From Penium margaritaceum (lineage: Eukaryota > Streptophyta > Zygnematophyceae > Desmidiales > Peniaceae), in contig SZWC01009526.1 in assembly GCA_023375785.1 (NCBI GenBank), positions 73,045 through 97,264 of the forward strand: a stretch of 24,220 bases of DNA, written 5' to 3'. Below, piece by piece: positions 8,713 through 18,747 of this stretch. Every line of letters begins with the position of its first letter. Within the stretch, counting starts at the first letter, position 1. The notes below the pieces were generated by a model, which did not search any database, had not been told where the DNA came from, and was given only the letters and a program-made list of their open reading frames with translations. The translations under genes and the position numbers were made by a program.

Positions 8713-10418
8713 TAAGTGCGGTGGTGAAGGTAAAAGCACTCGACCACACTTGACTCTGCTCAGTGGCAAAGAAATCCATAATTTCTTGAGTCATCACTGA
8801 GCTTTAGTGGTGGCAACAAATTCTTCTCGTACTTTGGAAGTCAAGGGTGTGCTCCGCCTCAATTTCATGTCCTCGGGTGTGAAGGAGGAGTTTTCTTGGC
8901 TCTCCTTCCTGAGAGAATTTTTGGGAAGCTTGGTTCAGCTCCCAAAATTTTGCATGGCCACCTCATTCTTTTCGGCAACGTCATGCTGCACCTCAGGGGT
9001 CATGCCCTGAGTTGAAAATTCCAAGACTGTGTCTCCTAATGTCAGAGACGTCAAACGAGCTGTTCAAGAGCTATTTACGAGGAGCAGACGGCTGGAGAAA
9101 AAAATGTTTCTTTTCTTTGGACCTCCAGTCTTGCTCCCTGCTCACTAGTGCACTAGAAAAGGACGTCGAATGGTGTTTGTGGAGCACTTGTGGTTTCAAA
9201 GCCCATCGTTGCTCGCCCCTTGGTGTTCTGCTGCGTCCTCGTGAGTTTCCTTTTTTTTCATCCGTGGAGGCTCTCGCCAGACTTTGCGTCGAGAAGGATC
9301 AACTTCAAACTCGACGGCGAGGGCCTCTTCTGCTGCGTCAGCCTTCTGTCATTCGTCGTTCAGCTTTTCACCGGCGAGAGATCGCCGTCTTGTAGAGTCG
9401 CTGATTGGGCGCTTTCGTCCTATAGTCCTTGCTATTGCGTCAGCTTGCACTGAACTGCAAAATTCGCTGTTTGCGGTTAGGACCAGCAAACAGCCGCTCG
9501 CGATCGCAAGCGAGCTCCACTCGCGGTGACCAGCGCTCGCCAAAGCGAGCGACAGTCTCGTGGCCGCCACTTTGCCAGAGCAATCCGTTCCGAACTCAGA
9601 ACTCGGCTTCGGCTTCTGCTTGCTCTCCTCCACGCGGTCGCAAACAAGCGGCTGACATCAGCATGCGAAGTCTGACATCCACACGGAACGTGAGTGGTCA
9701 AGGAAAGTTTGTAAAAGTTTCTCTGACAAAATTTGCTCCTCCCCGATTTTTTTCCAAAAGGATTGCTGCAGCTGCAGAATACTAGCGGAGGGGATTTTGG
9801 AGAAACCACTGTTGTCGTTCATCACTGTTGCTCCTTGGTAGCTTTCCAGCCACGACACATTGCATCTTCGCCAATGTCGTCTCACTGGTGCCGTTTTCAA
9901 AGCACACTTTCGCATCCTTAACGCCATCTGTGATGTCGATGTTGGGTCGTTTCGCCCCTAGCAAATAAGCAGTCCGCAGCTTCTCTAGGAAGAGATGGCC
10001 AACCCATTTTTTTTCTTAGCTAGACTCCTGCTGACAGGAACCTCTAATACTTTTGTCTCCAATCTTCGTGGAGATTGTCACTCCGTCCGGCTCCCCCCCC
10101 CCTTTTTGGTGAAGACCGAGAACGTTGCGGATGCACTGAAGGCTCGGCAAAAACTGCTGCCACCCACTAGGTTTGAGCTGGAGTGTCTCAACCTGATCCT
10201 TGTCTATGGGGCTTAGCTCCATCATGTATGCCACCTGCCACAAGGTGGGCTTGCTACAGCCACTTTCCAACATGGCAAGAGTTTTTTTTTCGGGAGCGTT
10301 GCTCTGTTACGCACGCCACCAACAACGTGGTGGGCTTACAACAAGAACTTGACAATAGGGCAAGATTGTTTTTCTTCTATTGGTTCCTTTGTTGCCCGAT
10401 GCGAGTGAAAGGACGGGC
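8713..10418. other. Interior of nested element, distal part, no recognised coding
   Basis: About 1.7 kb with only short overlapping frames on both strands. 9340-9660 is GC-richer with short self-complementary motifs such as GCTCGCGATCGCAAGCGAGC. No pol domain motifs (YxDD, DDE, chromodomain) were seen in any frame. It could hold captured host sequence, but nothing proves this. Confidence 0.5.
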
Positions 10419-11021
10419 CTAGCCATTACGGAATACCGGTTCTAAGTTGTAGTTGTAGCACTCAGGCTCCTTATGGGCTTTCTTACCCCGCTGATGTGCG
10501 AACCGATGGTGGTTAGCTGGCTTACTTCTGCCACCACACTGCTTGCCAAAGCAAATGCATGCCAATGCACTTAGAGCTATGAAGCCTTTTGTCTTGGCCT
10601 GCATGTGCTTGTGGCCCGTAGTGAGAGCGTGAAGAGCTGTGCGTGGTGCACCACTTCCGTTATTACAGGTTTTCGGCCGGATCTTTGTTGGCATCCTGCT
10701 GCATGTAGATTGCATGTTGTTGCCCTCTTGGTCTTGTTGAAGCTGATGAAATGGAAGATTTTCAAACATGCCGAGGTTCACGCCATGAGCCTCAAGTTGC
10801 TGAGGTTGTGCTGTCGGTAATATTTTAGTTTGTAGCAGACTAAAGCCGATGGGCCTTGTGAAATCTGTTGCACCCTCCATGTTCTCTTGATGGTTGGGAC
10901 AAGAGACTGTCTCCTTAGATGCAAAGATTTCACTTATTACCTCGGCTGAAGTTTGGATGAACTCAAAATCATCCTCTTGTGCGACTTCAGGCGTCAAAGC
11001 CCTAGTTGCACTGTGGTACAC
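10419..11021 (-). CDS. Unidentified 200-codon frame in nested element
   Basis: This is the longest open frame inside the nested element, in its sense direction. It begins MYHSATRALTPEV and has an acidic N-terminal third (QEDDFEFIQTSAEVISEIFA), a Gln-rich middle and a basic C-terminus (HHRFAHQRGKKAHKEPEC). I recognise no capsid, zinc-knuckle or enzymatic motif. It may be the 3' part of a once longer gag-like or accessory frame that started near 12359; frames 11037-11276 and 11298-11612 lie between in other phases. Its start codon is simply the first ATG of the frame. Whether it is expressed is unknown. Confidence 0.3.
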   Translation of the reverse strand: MYHSATRALTPEVAQEDDFEFIQTSAEVISEIFASKETVSCPNHQENMEGATDFTRPIGFSLLQTKILPTAQPQQLEAHGVNLGMFENLPFHQLQQDQEGNNMQSTCSRMPTKIRPKTCNNGSGAPRTALHALTTGHKHMQAKTKGFIALSALACICFGKQCGGRSKPANHHRFAHQRGKKAHKEPECYNYNLEPVFRNG

Positions 11022-11297
11022 TTACCCCTTCTACAACTAATCGCACTCATTCTGCTCAAGTCTGTTGCTTGGCAGCATTGTGCCCCATCCAATCTTGCTG
11101 GGCAGTTGCAAGTCTACTCCTTGTTCCTGCCCTGCTACAACTTCTGCTGCTGTTGCTGACCTTCCCACACAGTTTTGCGGAAGTGACACATGTAGTGGAG
11201 CTTGTGCTTCTGCCAACGCATGGCATTGCACACTACACAAAGTTGTTTTATGTTCCTGAATGCCTACAGGCACCACAACACACTATGGCTGTTGCAA

Positions 11298-11612
11298 CTA
11301 TCTTAGACTCCGGGTTATCTTCTCTTGTAGCTCGGCCATCCGGGTCACTTGGCCCTCCAAGGCCAGCTGCAAACTTGTTTGGACCACAGTTGTCTTCTGT
11401 TGCATGCTTACAGAGGTGGATGCTGTTGATGGCATCCCTTGAAGCATGCAAGATTCGGGCATCAGAGGAGGAGATGTGAACCGTAGCAAATGTTGTAATG
11501 GCGCCAGCGTTCCTTCCAATGGATGGTTCCAATGCATGTGGTTGTGCAGTTGCTCATGCCATGTCACTTGTGGCTGTAGCTGTGCTATGCGTGTGGCAAG
11601 GGCCTCACACAT
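11298..11612 (-). pseudogene. Gln-rich frame, probable fragment of the nested element's single long frame
   Basis: A 104-codon minus-strand frame contains ALATRIAQLQPQVTWHEQLH and, nearer the end, QLALEGQVTRMAELQEKI. Its hydrophobic spacing suggests a coiled coil. It lies in the same direction as 11889-12359 and 10419-11021 but in a different phase. The simplest reading is one ancestral gag-like frame broken by small indels. No family match is claimed. Confidence 0.3.
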
Positions 11613-11888
11613 GTGTTACTCCTATTGATAGAGGAGCTCTTGTGCGCCGATCTGCTGCCAAAGGGTGTAGCTTTCACACCCAAAATCAGGTCCTCCTTTT
11701 GCCATTTGTTGACCCGTGTCACATGGCACTGGTCCTTGTGCTGTGAAAGTCACATGTGTTGTTGCTCCAAATGGGTGCGCTCCAGAATACTACGTAGAGG
11801 CTCTCAATAGCTCCTGTGCAGACAAAGGAGAGTATGACATCCGTGATGTCACACGTGCTTGCGGTAGGTGTGCAGTTGTTATTGCTTG

Positions 11889-12359
11889 TTACAGCAATGG
11901 GTGTGATTGAAGTTCCACCCTCTGCTTCATGTGGTATATCCGGTGCTGATGCTTCACGAGCTGAGCTTCACATGTTTGTCGCCACTCTTTTAGGTTAAGG
12001 AGTGAAAGACGCTCCTTGAACAACTGCTGTAGAAAGTCTTCACTCGCACGTTCTACAACTTCGGGTGCTTCTGCCCCTTGCAATTGTAGCAAGACGTGGG
12101 CCGCCTGCTCCGCTACTTGACGTGTTGTTGCATGTTGAAGCGTGTGAAATGCTTCTTTGGCCAAGAGCCTTGGGTCTTCACATCCTTGCGCCAGCGATTG
12201 CGCTTCCTCATCCAAGCGTTGCGCTTCTGCTGCTTGTCGTTGTGCATGGTCTGCAACATGGCGTCCTTGTTCTTGACCCATGCGTAAGCCATAGAAGACT
12301 GATTGACTGTCAAGTAGAGGAGACCCCTCCCTTGGATGCTGAGGCTCCATGTCACTCAT
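11889..12359 (-). CDS. Putative gag-like coiled-coil protein of nested element
   Basis: A 156-codon frame starts 144 bases downstream of the PBS, which is where the first retrotransposon frame is expected. The protein starts MSDMEPQHPREGSPLLD and is then dominated by Ala, Glu, Gln and Leu (RQAAEAQRLDEEAQSLAQ; KEAFHTLQHATTRQVAEQAA). This pattern is typical of long helices or a coiled coil. It has no zinc knuckle or protease motif. The frame stops at 11889, and further sense-direction frames in other phases follow, so the original product was probably longer. A gag-like role is inferred from position and helix content only. Confidence 0.4.
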   Translation of the reverse strand: MSDMEPQHPREGSPLLDSQSVFYGLRMGQEQGRHVADHAQRQAAEAQRLDEEAQSLAQGCEDPRLLAKEAFHTLQHATTRQVAEQAAHVLLQLQGAEAPEVVERASEDFLQQLFKERLSLLNLKEWRQTCEAQLVKHQHRIYHMKQRVELQSHPLL

Positions 12360-12503
12360 AGAATCTTCTCAGTCCTTGGGTCTTGTGCACAATCCGTGAT
12401 CCGTGCACCTCTCCACTCTCTGATGCTGACATGTGAACGTGGAAGAATCTTCCACCAACCCTTAGTTGTCGATGCTGCGCTTGTTAGTGGCACGGGCCTG
12501 ATT

Positions 12504-12515
12504 GCTCTGATACCA
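12504..12515 (-). other. Primer-binding site for initiator-Met tRNA
   Basis: Minus-strand TGGTATCAGAGC directly follows the 5' LTR end of the nested element. It is the complement of the 3' end of plant initiator-Met tRNA, a PBS common in plant LTR retrotransposons. Confidence 0.93.
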
Positions 12516-13538
12516 TGTTGGAATTTCGCACGACCACAGCAAAGGCTTGGTTGGCCTTGCTGTTGTGCCACGAACTTTGGTGTGCCAAGCAATGCTTGCA
12601 CAACTGCTGAGAAATGAATGCGAAATCTCTGACTGTATAACAAGAATACAAAGTACAAGAATACTATGTACAAGCTCAGCAACAGCCTGAGAACAGCTCA
12701 GCAATAGAAACTTCACGGAGCCCGGCCCAAATTAGGTGCAACGTCTTGCTAGGCGTCAAGCCTTCTAGCAAGAGTTTTAGCGTGTCGACCGTCTTCTAGG
12801 TTGACAGGGCTTCAGGATGTTAGGCAACCTCCTCTCCACGCTGGCACACTTCCACCAGAGTTAGTGGGTCGTCATAGGGAACCTCCAGGAAACTCCAACA
12901 GCACTGGTTTCTGAGTCTGGTACAGAGAGCAAGTGGCTCGCAGACATGTAGAATAGTTGATGCTGATACAATGGAGTTAGAGAGACTGGAATTGGTTACT
13001 ATAGTCACAACTCGTGCTCCCTTCTATACTACTGCTCTGGCTGGAAGCGGTCCTGGCGGTCCAGGCTGCTCCAATAAAGGTGGCGGTCCCAACCGCTGAT
13101 GTAGTAATGTGTCCTCCAACATTAGAGGAGACGGTGATGATGAAGTAAATCCTCCACGAGGTCACGTGTGAGCTAGGTGACCTCGTTGATGCTGGTAATA
13201 TGGCTAAGGCAACCCTCATAGGCTTCGTACTCTCCAAGATTGCCTCGTACGAGGCAGGTGCCAAGTTGTCTTACCTTGGACATCACTCCAGTGAGTTGGC
13301 CAAGGTAGTTCCACCTTTCTTGGACACACCAAACCATTTGTACACGTCTAGGGCTTGAACACACCCTTGATGACTAAAAACTAGGAATAATATGGCCATG
13401 TATAGTGGAAATTCGCCATAGGACAATTTCCAGTGAATAACGGTAAAATCCGTAACTTCATGTGGACTCCTCCAAAAGTGAAACCGACTGCGTCCTGTTG
13501 AAGCCAAAATCCAGCAAAGTTATAGCCTCACTCCAACA
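12516..13538 (-). repeat. 5' LTR of nested element
   Basis: 1023 bp, direct repeat of 7672-8701, with TGTTGGA...TCCAACA ends on the plus strand. In the element's own direction it is the upstream LTR and would contain the promoter. Confidence 0.95.
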
Positions 13539-13543
13539 TTTGG
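13539..13543. repeat. Target-site duplication TTTGG, right copy
   Basis: Identical to 7667-7671 and immediately outside the right LTR. If only one copy is kept, the chromovirus reading frame continues across the insertion point. Confidence 0.93.
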
Positions 13544-14075
13544 CATAGGGGGTTATCAGGCATGGACACAACATGCTCCCGTACGTATTTTGGGCAAAGG
13601 GATCGCGCTTGAAGTGTGGTGAGAACGGCGTTGACTAGAGTGCGACTTAACGAGTCTGCCACATTTGTACAATTGGGTCGGTATTCCCATTGGAAGTGGA
13701 ATCTACTCAAGTACTCGCTCGAATGAGCTTGTCACCGAGAATGGTTGCGTTGTGATTACAAGAATACCAGGGGATTGTAGACTGTAGCCATAGTGAATCC
13801 ACCCTTGGCATCTTCTAGGTAGTAGTGCAAAACCTTCAAGGCATGAACTACCGCAAGCAAATCTTGGTCACCTATGGTGTAGCGTGTCTTAGCTCCCAAG
13901 AGCTTGCAACTATTATAAGCGAACGGTCGTCCTTTTTCCATAAGGACAGCCCCTATCTCGACAATAGATGCATCACAGAGCACCTCGTATGGTTTTTTAA
14001 GATTCGAGAGTGCAAGCACAGGTGCATATGTCAAGATTTTCTTGACACGCACAAATGCATACAACTACTTATGAG
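13544..14075 (-). pseudogene. Chromovirus RNase H domain, right part of split pol
   Basis: Minus-strand frames carry VLALSNLKKPYEVLCDAS, then IGAVLMEKGRPFAYNSCKL and YTIGDQDLLAVVHALK. This matches the Ty3/gypsy RNase H layout, including the first catalytic Asp in CDAS and a Glu position read here as Asp (GDQDLLA). Closer to the insertion point, FHFQWEYRP and NVADSLSRT match the W-x-Y-R-P-G-x-x-N-x-x-A-D-x-L-S-R end. At least two stops interrupt it. The frame runs into the nested element's LTR at 13538. Confidence 0.9.
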
Positions 14076-14901
14076 GCCATGTCCATTTCACTTCTTTATG
14101 TGTGTGAGCTGTGATTGGAGAAACAAGGCTAGAGTAGCCTTTAATGAAATGATGGAAGTAATTTTCCAAGCCTAAGAAGGCTCCTATTTCACCCACATTG
14201 GATGGCCAAGGTCAATCCACAACAGCTTGCACTTTGTGAGGATCCTATCGGATTCCATTGTTGTCGACGGTGAAGCCCAAGTACTACAGCTCAGGATGTG
14301 GAAAAGCACACTTCTCCATCTTGGCAAAGAACTTCTCCTTGCGGAGGATCTCTTGCATGGTACGAAGATATTGTACAAGCTCCTCATGATTCTTTGAGAA
14401 GACCAAGATATCATCAAGGTACACCAAGACAGTTCTGCCCAACTCGTCATGAAAAATGTGATTCATTGTGGCTTGAAACGTCACTGGAGCATTGGTAATA
14501 CCAAATCTAAACACTCAAAAATTATAATGTCCTAGATGTGTACAAAATGTGGGTTGGGGAACATCTGCTCCAGTGATCCAAATTTGGTGATTTCCTTGAG
14601 TGAGATCAAGGGAACAAAAGATACTTCCACCTCAAAGTTGGTCAAAGAGATCCTCGATCCTTGGCAAGGGGTAACGGTTTTTAGCCGTCATGCTGTTCAA
14701 CGCACGGTAGTGAACACACATGCGCAAACCTCAATTCTTCTTCTTGACAAAGAGGATTGGAATTCCGAATAGAGACTCTCTTGATTCAATCCATCCCTTG
14801 GCTAAAGAAGTCCTTAATCTGTCGTTTGGCTTCTTCACGCTCAGCAGAATTGAGGTAATACATGGGCCAAAACGATGGTCTTACTCTACACTGAAGAGGG
14901 A
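14076..14901 (-). pseudogene. Chromovirus reverse transcriptase, decayed
   Basis: The conserved blocks appear in order on the minus strand: [66 protein letters not shown], the catalytic VYLDDILVFSKN (YLDD codons at 14410-14421), then YLGFTVDNNGIR and GAFLGLENYFHHFIKGYSS. Three in-frame stops lie before FRFGITNAP, one more after NGIR, and a frameshift sits near 14795. The catalytic Asp pair of YLDD survives, and so does the Asp in CSLDL. RT copies the element RNA into DNA in cytoplasmic particles; this copy cannot make a complete enzyme. Confidence 0.95.
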
Positions 14902-15073
14902 TCGTATGACAAACATTCCATTCTGGTGGTAAGCCATCTAAGAGTGGGCCAAAAAATGTCAAAAAACAATTGAAGGAGAGAGCTAACATTAGCTCTCTCC
15001 TTCAATTGTTTTTTGACATTTTTTGGCCCACTCTTAGATGGCTTACCACCAGAATGGAATGTTGGTCATACGA
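14902..15073. repeat. Near-perfect 85-bp palindrome at gag/RT junction
   Basis: Arm 14902-14986 is the reverse complement of 14989-15073 with one mismatch (14911 against 15064) and a 2-base centre (CA). On the minus strand the left arm holds the start of the RT region (LLDGLPPEWN), so the right arm is an antisense duplicate of it. The sequence at 15074 onward is gag-side DNA, and no protease motif lies between. The arms are far more alike than the chromovirus LTRs, so the palindrome is younger than the insertion, is kept by conversion, or is an assembly or cloning artefact. Confidence 0.97.
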
Positions 15074-15784
15074 CCCAACTTCATAGGGTCGATGACGATG
15101 ATCCACCATCGTGCTCGAGAGATGGCACTTGCGGCATTCTGACGCACAGTACCAAGTCTTCCCATAGTCATAGTAGGTGAGGGTGCTTGTATTGGCCTTG
15201 CCATCTGCACACTCCTTGTGGCTTTCCTACGGCTTGGGAGGTTTTTGATTACTTGTTCCGTACCAAGGGAGATTACGTTCACCATGTTGGGGAGAGTGCT
15301 GACGCTTGTTTTTGCCATGCTGGTAATGTTGGCTACGACGTGTGTTCACTCCATTCTTGGCCGGTATGGAGTTGCATTTCACAAGGATGAAGTCATGCAG
15401 CTCAGGATAACTGGTCCACGCCTTGCCTTGGGGATCCATTATACAAGCACAAGCAAGGGAATTGTTAGAAAGGCTATTAGTAAGCCATTCCACGATTTGC
15501 CACATTAGATGTTGGTCCTCATAAGTGATTTTGTCCAAGGTGTTGTTTCAATCTTAGAGATTTGTTGCAAGCTTGCGGTCACCTTGGCAGATTTTTGACA
15601 GACACGTGGACGCTCACAGGGAGACAGACTCCCTACCGTACAATCCCATGAGGTTCTTGCACATGTCTTCCCATTGAGGTCTCGAGACCGACAAAGGTGT
15701 TTCCACGTATAACATTTTCAACCGGTTTGTCATCGATCCAAGCGCTACGTTGTCAAGGCAAGCTAGCCTGACGGTGACCCAAGC
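15074..15784 (-). pseudogene. Chromovirus gag C-terminal region, decayed
   Basis: Minus-strand frames include DKITYEDQHLMWQIVEWLTN and AWTSYPELHDFI. They also include a basic tail, RRSQHYQHGKNKRQHSPQHG, of the kind found in nucleic-acid-binding gag ends. The reading is spread over at least two frames with stops. No clear CCHC zinc knuckle was identified. It is assigned to gag by position between the leader and RT and by compositional fit. Confidence 0.5.
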
Positions 15785-16297
15785 TCATTGCTTCATGTTA
15801 TGGAGCTCAAGCAAAATTTTCATGCGTGGCTTCCAAGTGGCCAAGTCCATGTGCTTGGATAGTTCAGAATTGGGATAATCACTTAGTCGCTTTAGACTCT
15901 TTGAGATCTCACCGCCTAGTGCAGCATCATCATCCTTATGGTGTTTCTCGCATATTGGTTTCTCAGCCTGATGAAGGCAAGAAGAGCCGCATGGGCCCAT
16001 AACCCGATCATCATTGGTGTCACCCGTCAGGCTGTGAGAATCATCATGTGATGGATGCTTAGCTTTGCGACCTTGCAATGGGTGGGCGGGATTAGGCTTC
16101 TCGGTCATGCCACCAGCCACCAACGTACCCATGATGTTCAGCATGTTGCTAAATGCATCAAGATGAACGTGTTGCTTGAGGACAAGCACGCTCTTGGTAA
16201 GATGGTTACGTTTAAGAGCATCAAGCAAAATCTTGTATGCCTTGGCGTCTTGTAAAAGGTTCAGTGCATGAGCGATGTTTGCTGGATCATTTTGCAA
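15785..16297 (-). pseudogene. Chromovirus gag central region (170-codon frame)
   Basis: The frame encodes a mostly hydrophilic protein with helix-like stretches (ANIAHALNLLQDAKAYKILL; LDAFSNMLNIMGTLV). Near its end is the block DLATWKPRMKILLEL, resembling the W-x-x-R-M-x-x-L-L segment of many plant gag proteins. It is in a different phase from the upstream gag frame, so a frameshift lies between 16297 and about 16400. Confidence 0.55.
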
Positions 16298-16397
16298 TCA
16301 ATGACCTGCCTCAGACACGATGGTCGTGTTGGCGGCCGTAAGCACATATGTGTGCCCTTCCATGTGTTCCTTGCTCAAGGTGAGCCAAGGGACCTTC

Positions 16398-17030
16398 CTA
16401 GGGTTGTGGGATTGGTGCACGTGCAGAGGTAGGCAACATGTTTGTCCCGTTACCACCTATTGGTATGCCATCCGGGTCAACGCAATGACATGAATGACCA
16501 GCAGATACCTTAGGGTCACCGTTCCCCTTTGCTAGGGCCGAAGCCCTAACAGATCCAAGTATACAAAAGTCATGGATTTTGAGGTCTACAAGATTGTTAA
16601 TCGTAGCCAAGGTGGCAGCATCAATGCCCTTGAGAGGATCATGGTCCTCCTCATCTTAAGCCTCCAAGTTGAGCTAGTCGTCCTCCACTCCATCATCATC
16701 GCCGTCTGTGGCAACGGGTTCCACGTCTACCACGTGTGCTACGCTGGCGGTGCTGGCAATGCCCCTGTCCTTATTCCTTATGCGTGGAGTTGACGACGCC
16801 TCCTTGGTTTCCTCATTTCCCTTCATGATGTATTGAACAGTAAGGCTCCCACCGGGCGTCATCTTCGTGAAAGCGGCAGATGCGGCGTGGCCGGTGCCCG
16901 TCCCAAAAGTGCTCTTTGTTGGCAACATCGTGCGTGGAGCATAATTCTCCAATGCACTTAGGCCACTCTCCTTTGCTGGAGTTTTTGGAGGGCCTCCTGC
17001 CATGGATATGGGAAGATCACCTCCCACCAT
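16398..17030 (-). pseudogene. Chromovirus gag N-terminal region
   Basis: A minus-strand frame starts at ATG (complement of 17028-17030) with MVGGDLPISMAGGPPKTPAK. It is Thr/Ala/Gly-rich, then acidic (DGDDDGVEDD), and stops at about 16674. The same phase reopens through DHDPLKGIDAATLATINNLV to about 16398. Two stops separate these parts. Its position just downstream of the leader makes this the likely gag start. No domain is recognised. Confidence 0.5.
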
Positions 17031-17802
17031 GACTGGTGAGGAGGGGTGAAGGGGGTAAGTGAAGGGAGGGGGTCAATAGTTAATTGAGAGTGTGGTGATG
17101 AGTAGAAGAAAGATACACCAGCAATCGCTCTCAAATGTTTCAAGCACTCTTGGCTAATGTAAGCGGGATAAAATGATTTCCCACAAATTTCACGCCTTTT
17201 GCAAAGAAAACGTGCCAAAATAGCCCTCTTTTTAAGCTTACACTCATGAAATGAGGTTCAAAGTAACAGGAAAGCATGAAAGCATGGCCCAAAAAGTCTA
17301 AAAAACGTTTGGTAACGTTTCTCTTGCAATTTGGACGAAAAACAATATTTTTGTTGGCTAAAGCAACAAGAAATAACCCGTTTTTGGAGGTTTTGGTCCC
17401 TAGACTGTAGCATTACGCACATATTTCAAATTGTGGTGACTAATAACGTCTTGGAAATTTAGTTTGGAGGTCTTTCCAATGGTATACTACATGCAGAGTT
17501 TGGAGAAGTCTACTGCTTGTAGCGCCTCTTCAAAGTCGGGGTATGTTTCTAAAGAAATTGGCGTGTTGCGGCGGGTTTGCAATGCAACAGCAAGGCGAGC
17601 AAAAGCAAACGCGGCTGCAAACCTTGTCGCAACAAACGACCTAAGCTACTACTTTTGCATTGTTCCTACGATGGTGGAGCCATGGACCAATCAATCTCCT
17701 TCGTCGGACTTGAGTGAGGAGGAGTGGATTGGCGGCTGCAACTTCCTAGCGGTTCCAGGTCATTCACCTACTAAGTCACCAAGGGATACCAATGGATACT
17801 AA
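17031..17802 (-). other. Chromovirus 5' leader; PBS not resolved
   Basis: This lies between the presumed gag start and the 5' LTR. A weak PBS candidate (TGGTATCC on the minus strand, about 17784-17791) lies some 10 bases from the LTR. It matches only the first seven bases of the initiator-Met PBS and sits farther away than usual. The plus-strand 112-codon frame at 17464-17802 has no supporting features. Confidence 0.45.
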
Positions 17803-18742
17803 TGTTACATGTTAGGTAAATGGGGTGCGAGCCTCTATGGGTGAGTGAGCTGTCAGGACCTGACTTCTTATGGCAATCACGCAAGTTGGTCGTGGAGATT
17901 CACTTCACGATGAAGTGTCATCTCTCACGAATGACTTCTCACAAGTATGCCCTGACCAAGGTCGATGCGTGAAGTCCATTATCGTCATAGGGAAACACAC
18001 GAGGGAATATGGAGGATATTATTTTATTTATCTATTTTTTATCAGGTTGATGCGACTCGACTAGATACATTTCTCTCGTCAAGTCAACCCGTTAAACTAT
18101 ATCATGTTGTCCACGTGGAAACCCCAAGTATCAGGCGTGATTAAGGATGGGGAGGTGGTGGCAAAATATCTTTCCACGTGCAATAGTATTTTGCCACCAG
18201 TCGGCGTCCCTCATTCGATGGCATGGACAACACGTTTGTAAATTTGTATTCGCCATGCCAGTGAGTGGAGGTGGCACTCGGCGGGGTGGTCCCATCGGAA
18301 TGCTTGCGGTGGCCCCTCGCGAGCCCCCTCGTCATGTCGAGGGACCTTGTGAGGGACCCCTTGATGGGAGGAGACGCCTTGCGATGTCGCATTCGGTCAT
18401 GTCTAATGCGACAGCGTGGGCCCCGCTTAGCCCATCGGGATGATTCGCGATGGGCTTGCGTTCCGCCACTCAAGGTCGCGAGACCTTGAGCAGAGGTCAG
18501 ATAGTGTGAGGCACTATCCGGTGCCCTCCTTTGAATCGGAAACTTCTACAAAGCTTCCAGCTTGCAAGGCTGGTGGACAAGGAATTCTCCTCGCCATCTA
18601 GTTGGCCGAAGCTGGGGTTATCCCCGCATTTCAGGACAGAGGACACGACAAACCATTGTTAGGAATGGTGTCGATATAGGCCTCATAAGAAACTGACATA
18701 CAGGTTAGCCACGTTATGTCAGGTTATGCCAGGTTTCTTACA
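17803..18742 (-). repeat. Chromovirus 5' LTR
   Basis: 940 bp, direct repeat of 4920-5835 with many substitutions and small indels. Plus-strand ends are TGTTACATG...TTCTTACA. Within it CTCAAGGTC-GCGA-GACCTTGAG (18471-18492 region) forms a 9-bp stem with a 4-base loop, retained with changes in the other LTR. Confidence 0.92.
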
Positions 18743-18747
18743 ACTGA
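18743..18747. repeat. Target-site duplication, right copy (ACTGA)
   Basis: Pairs with GCTGA at 4915-4919, with one mismatch. Confidence 0.65.

Larger units (their letters stand above)
7672..13538 (-). mobile_element. Nested non-autonomous LTR retrotransposon (LARD/TR-GAG-like)
   Basis: This 5867-bp element has two direct LTRs, a perfect 5-bp TTTGG duplication, a PBS next to the right LTR and a PPT next to the left LTR, so it reads on the minus strand. The 3.8-kb interior shows no reverse transcriptase, RNase H, protease or integrase motif in any frame I read. It only has scattered Gln/Ala/Glu-rich frames. It must therefore have been mobilised in trans. Size and content place it among LARD-like or gag-only elements. 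The iMet PBS does not decide between copia and gypsy. It sits inside the chromovirus pol. Confidence 0.93.
4920..18742 (-). mobile_element. Ty3/gypsy chromovirus LTR retrotransposon (decayed, interrupted)
   Basis: The element reads on the minus strand: 5' LTR 17803-18742, leader, gag-like frames, reverse transcriptase, RNase H, integrase, chromodomain, PPT, 3' LTR 4920-5835. Removing the nested element and one target-site copy leaves about 7.95 kb. A 5-bp duplication (RCTGA, one mismatch) flanks it. Every coding block contains stops or frameshifts, and no aspartic-protease motif was found. The LTRs differ by many substitutions and indels, clearly more than the LTRs of the nested element, which agrees with the order of insertion. 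The RT-RNaseH-INT-chromodomain order is diagnostic of the chromovirus branch. Confidence 0.95.

Noticed and set aside
17784..17791. TGGTATCC as chromovirus PBS
   Set aside because: Only seven bases match the initiator-Met PBS and it lies some 10 bases from the LTR; kept as unresolved.
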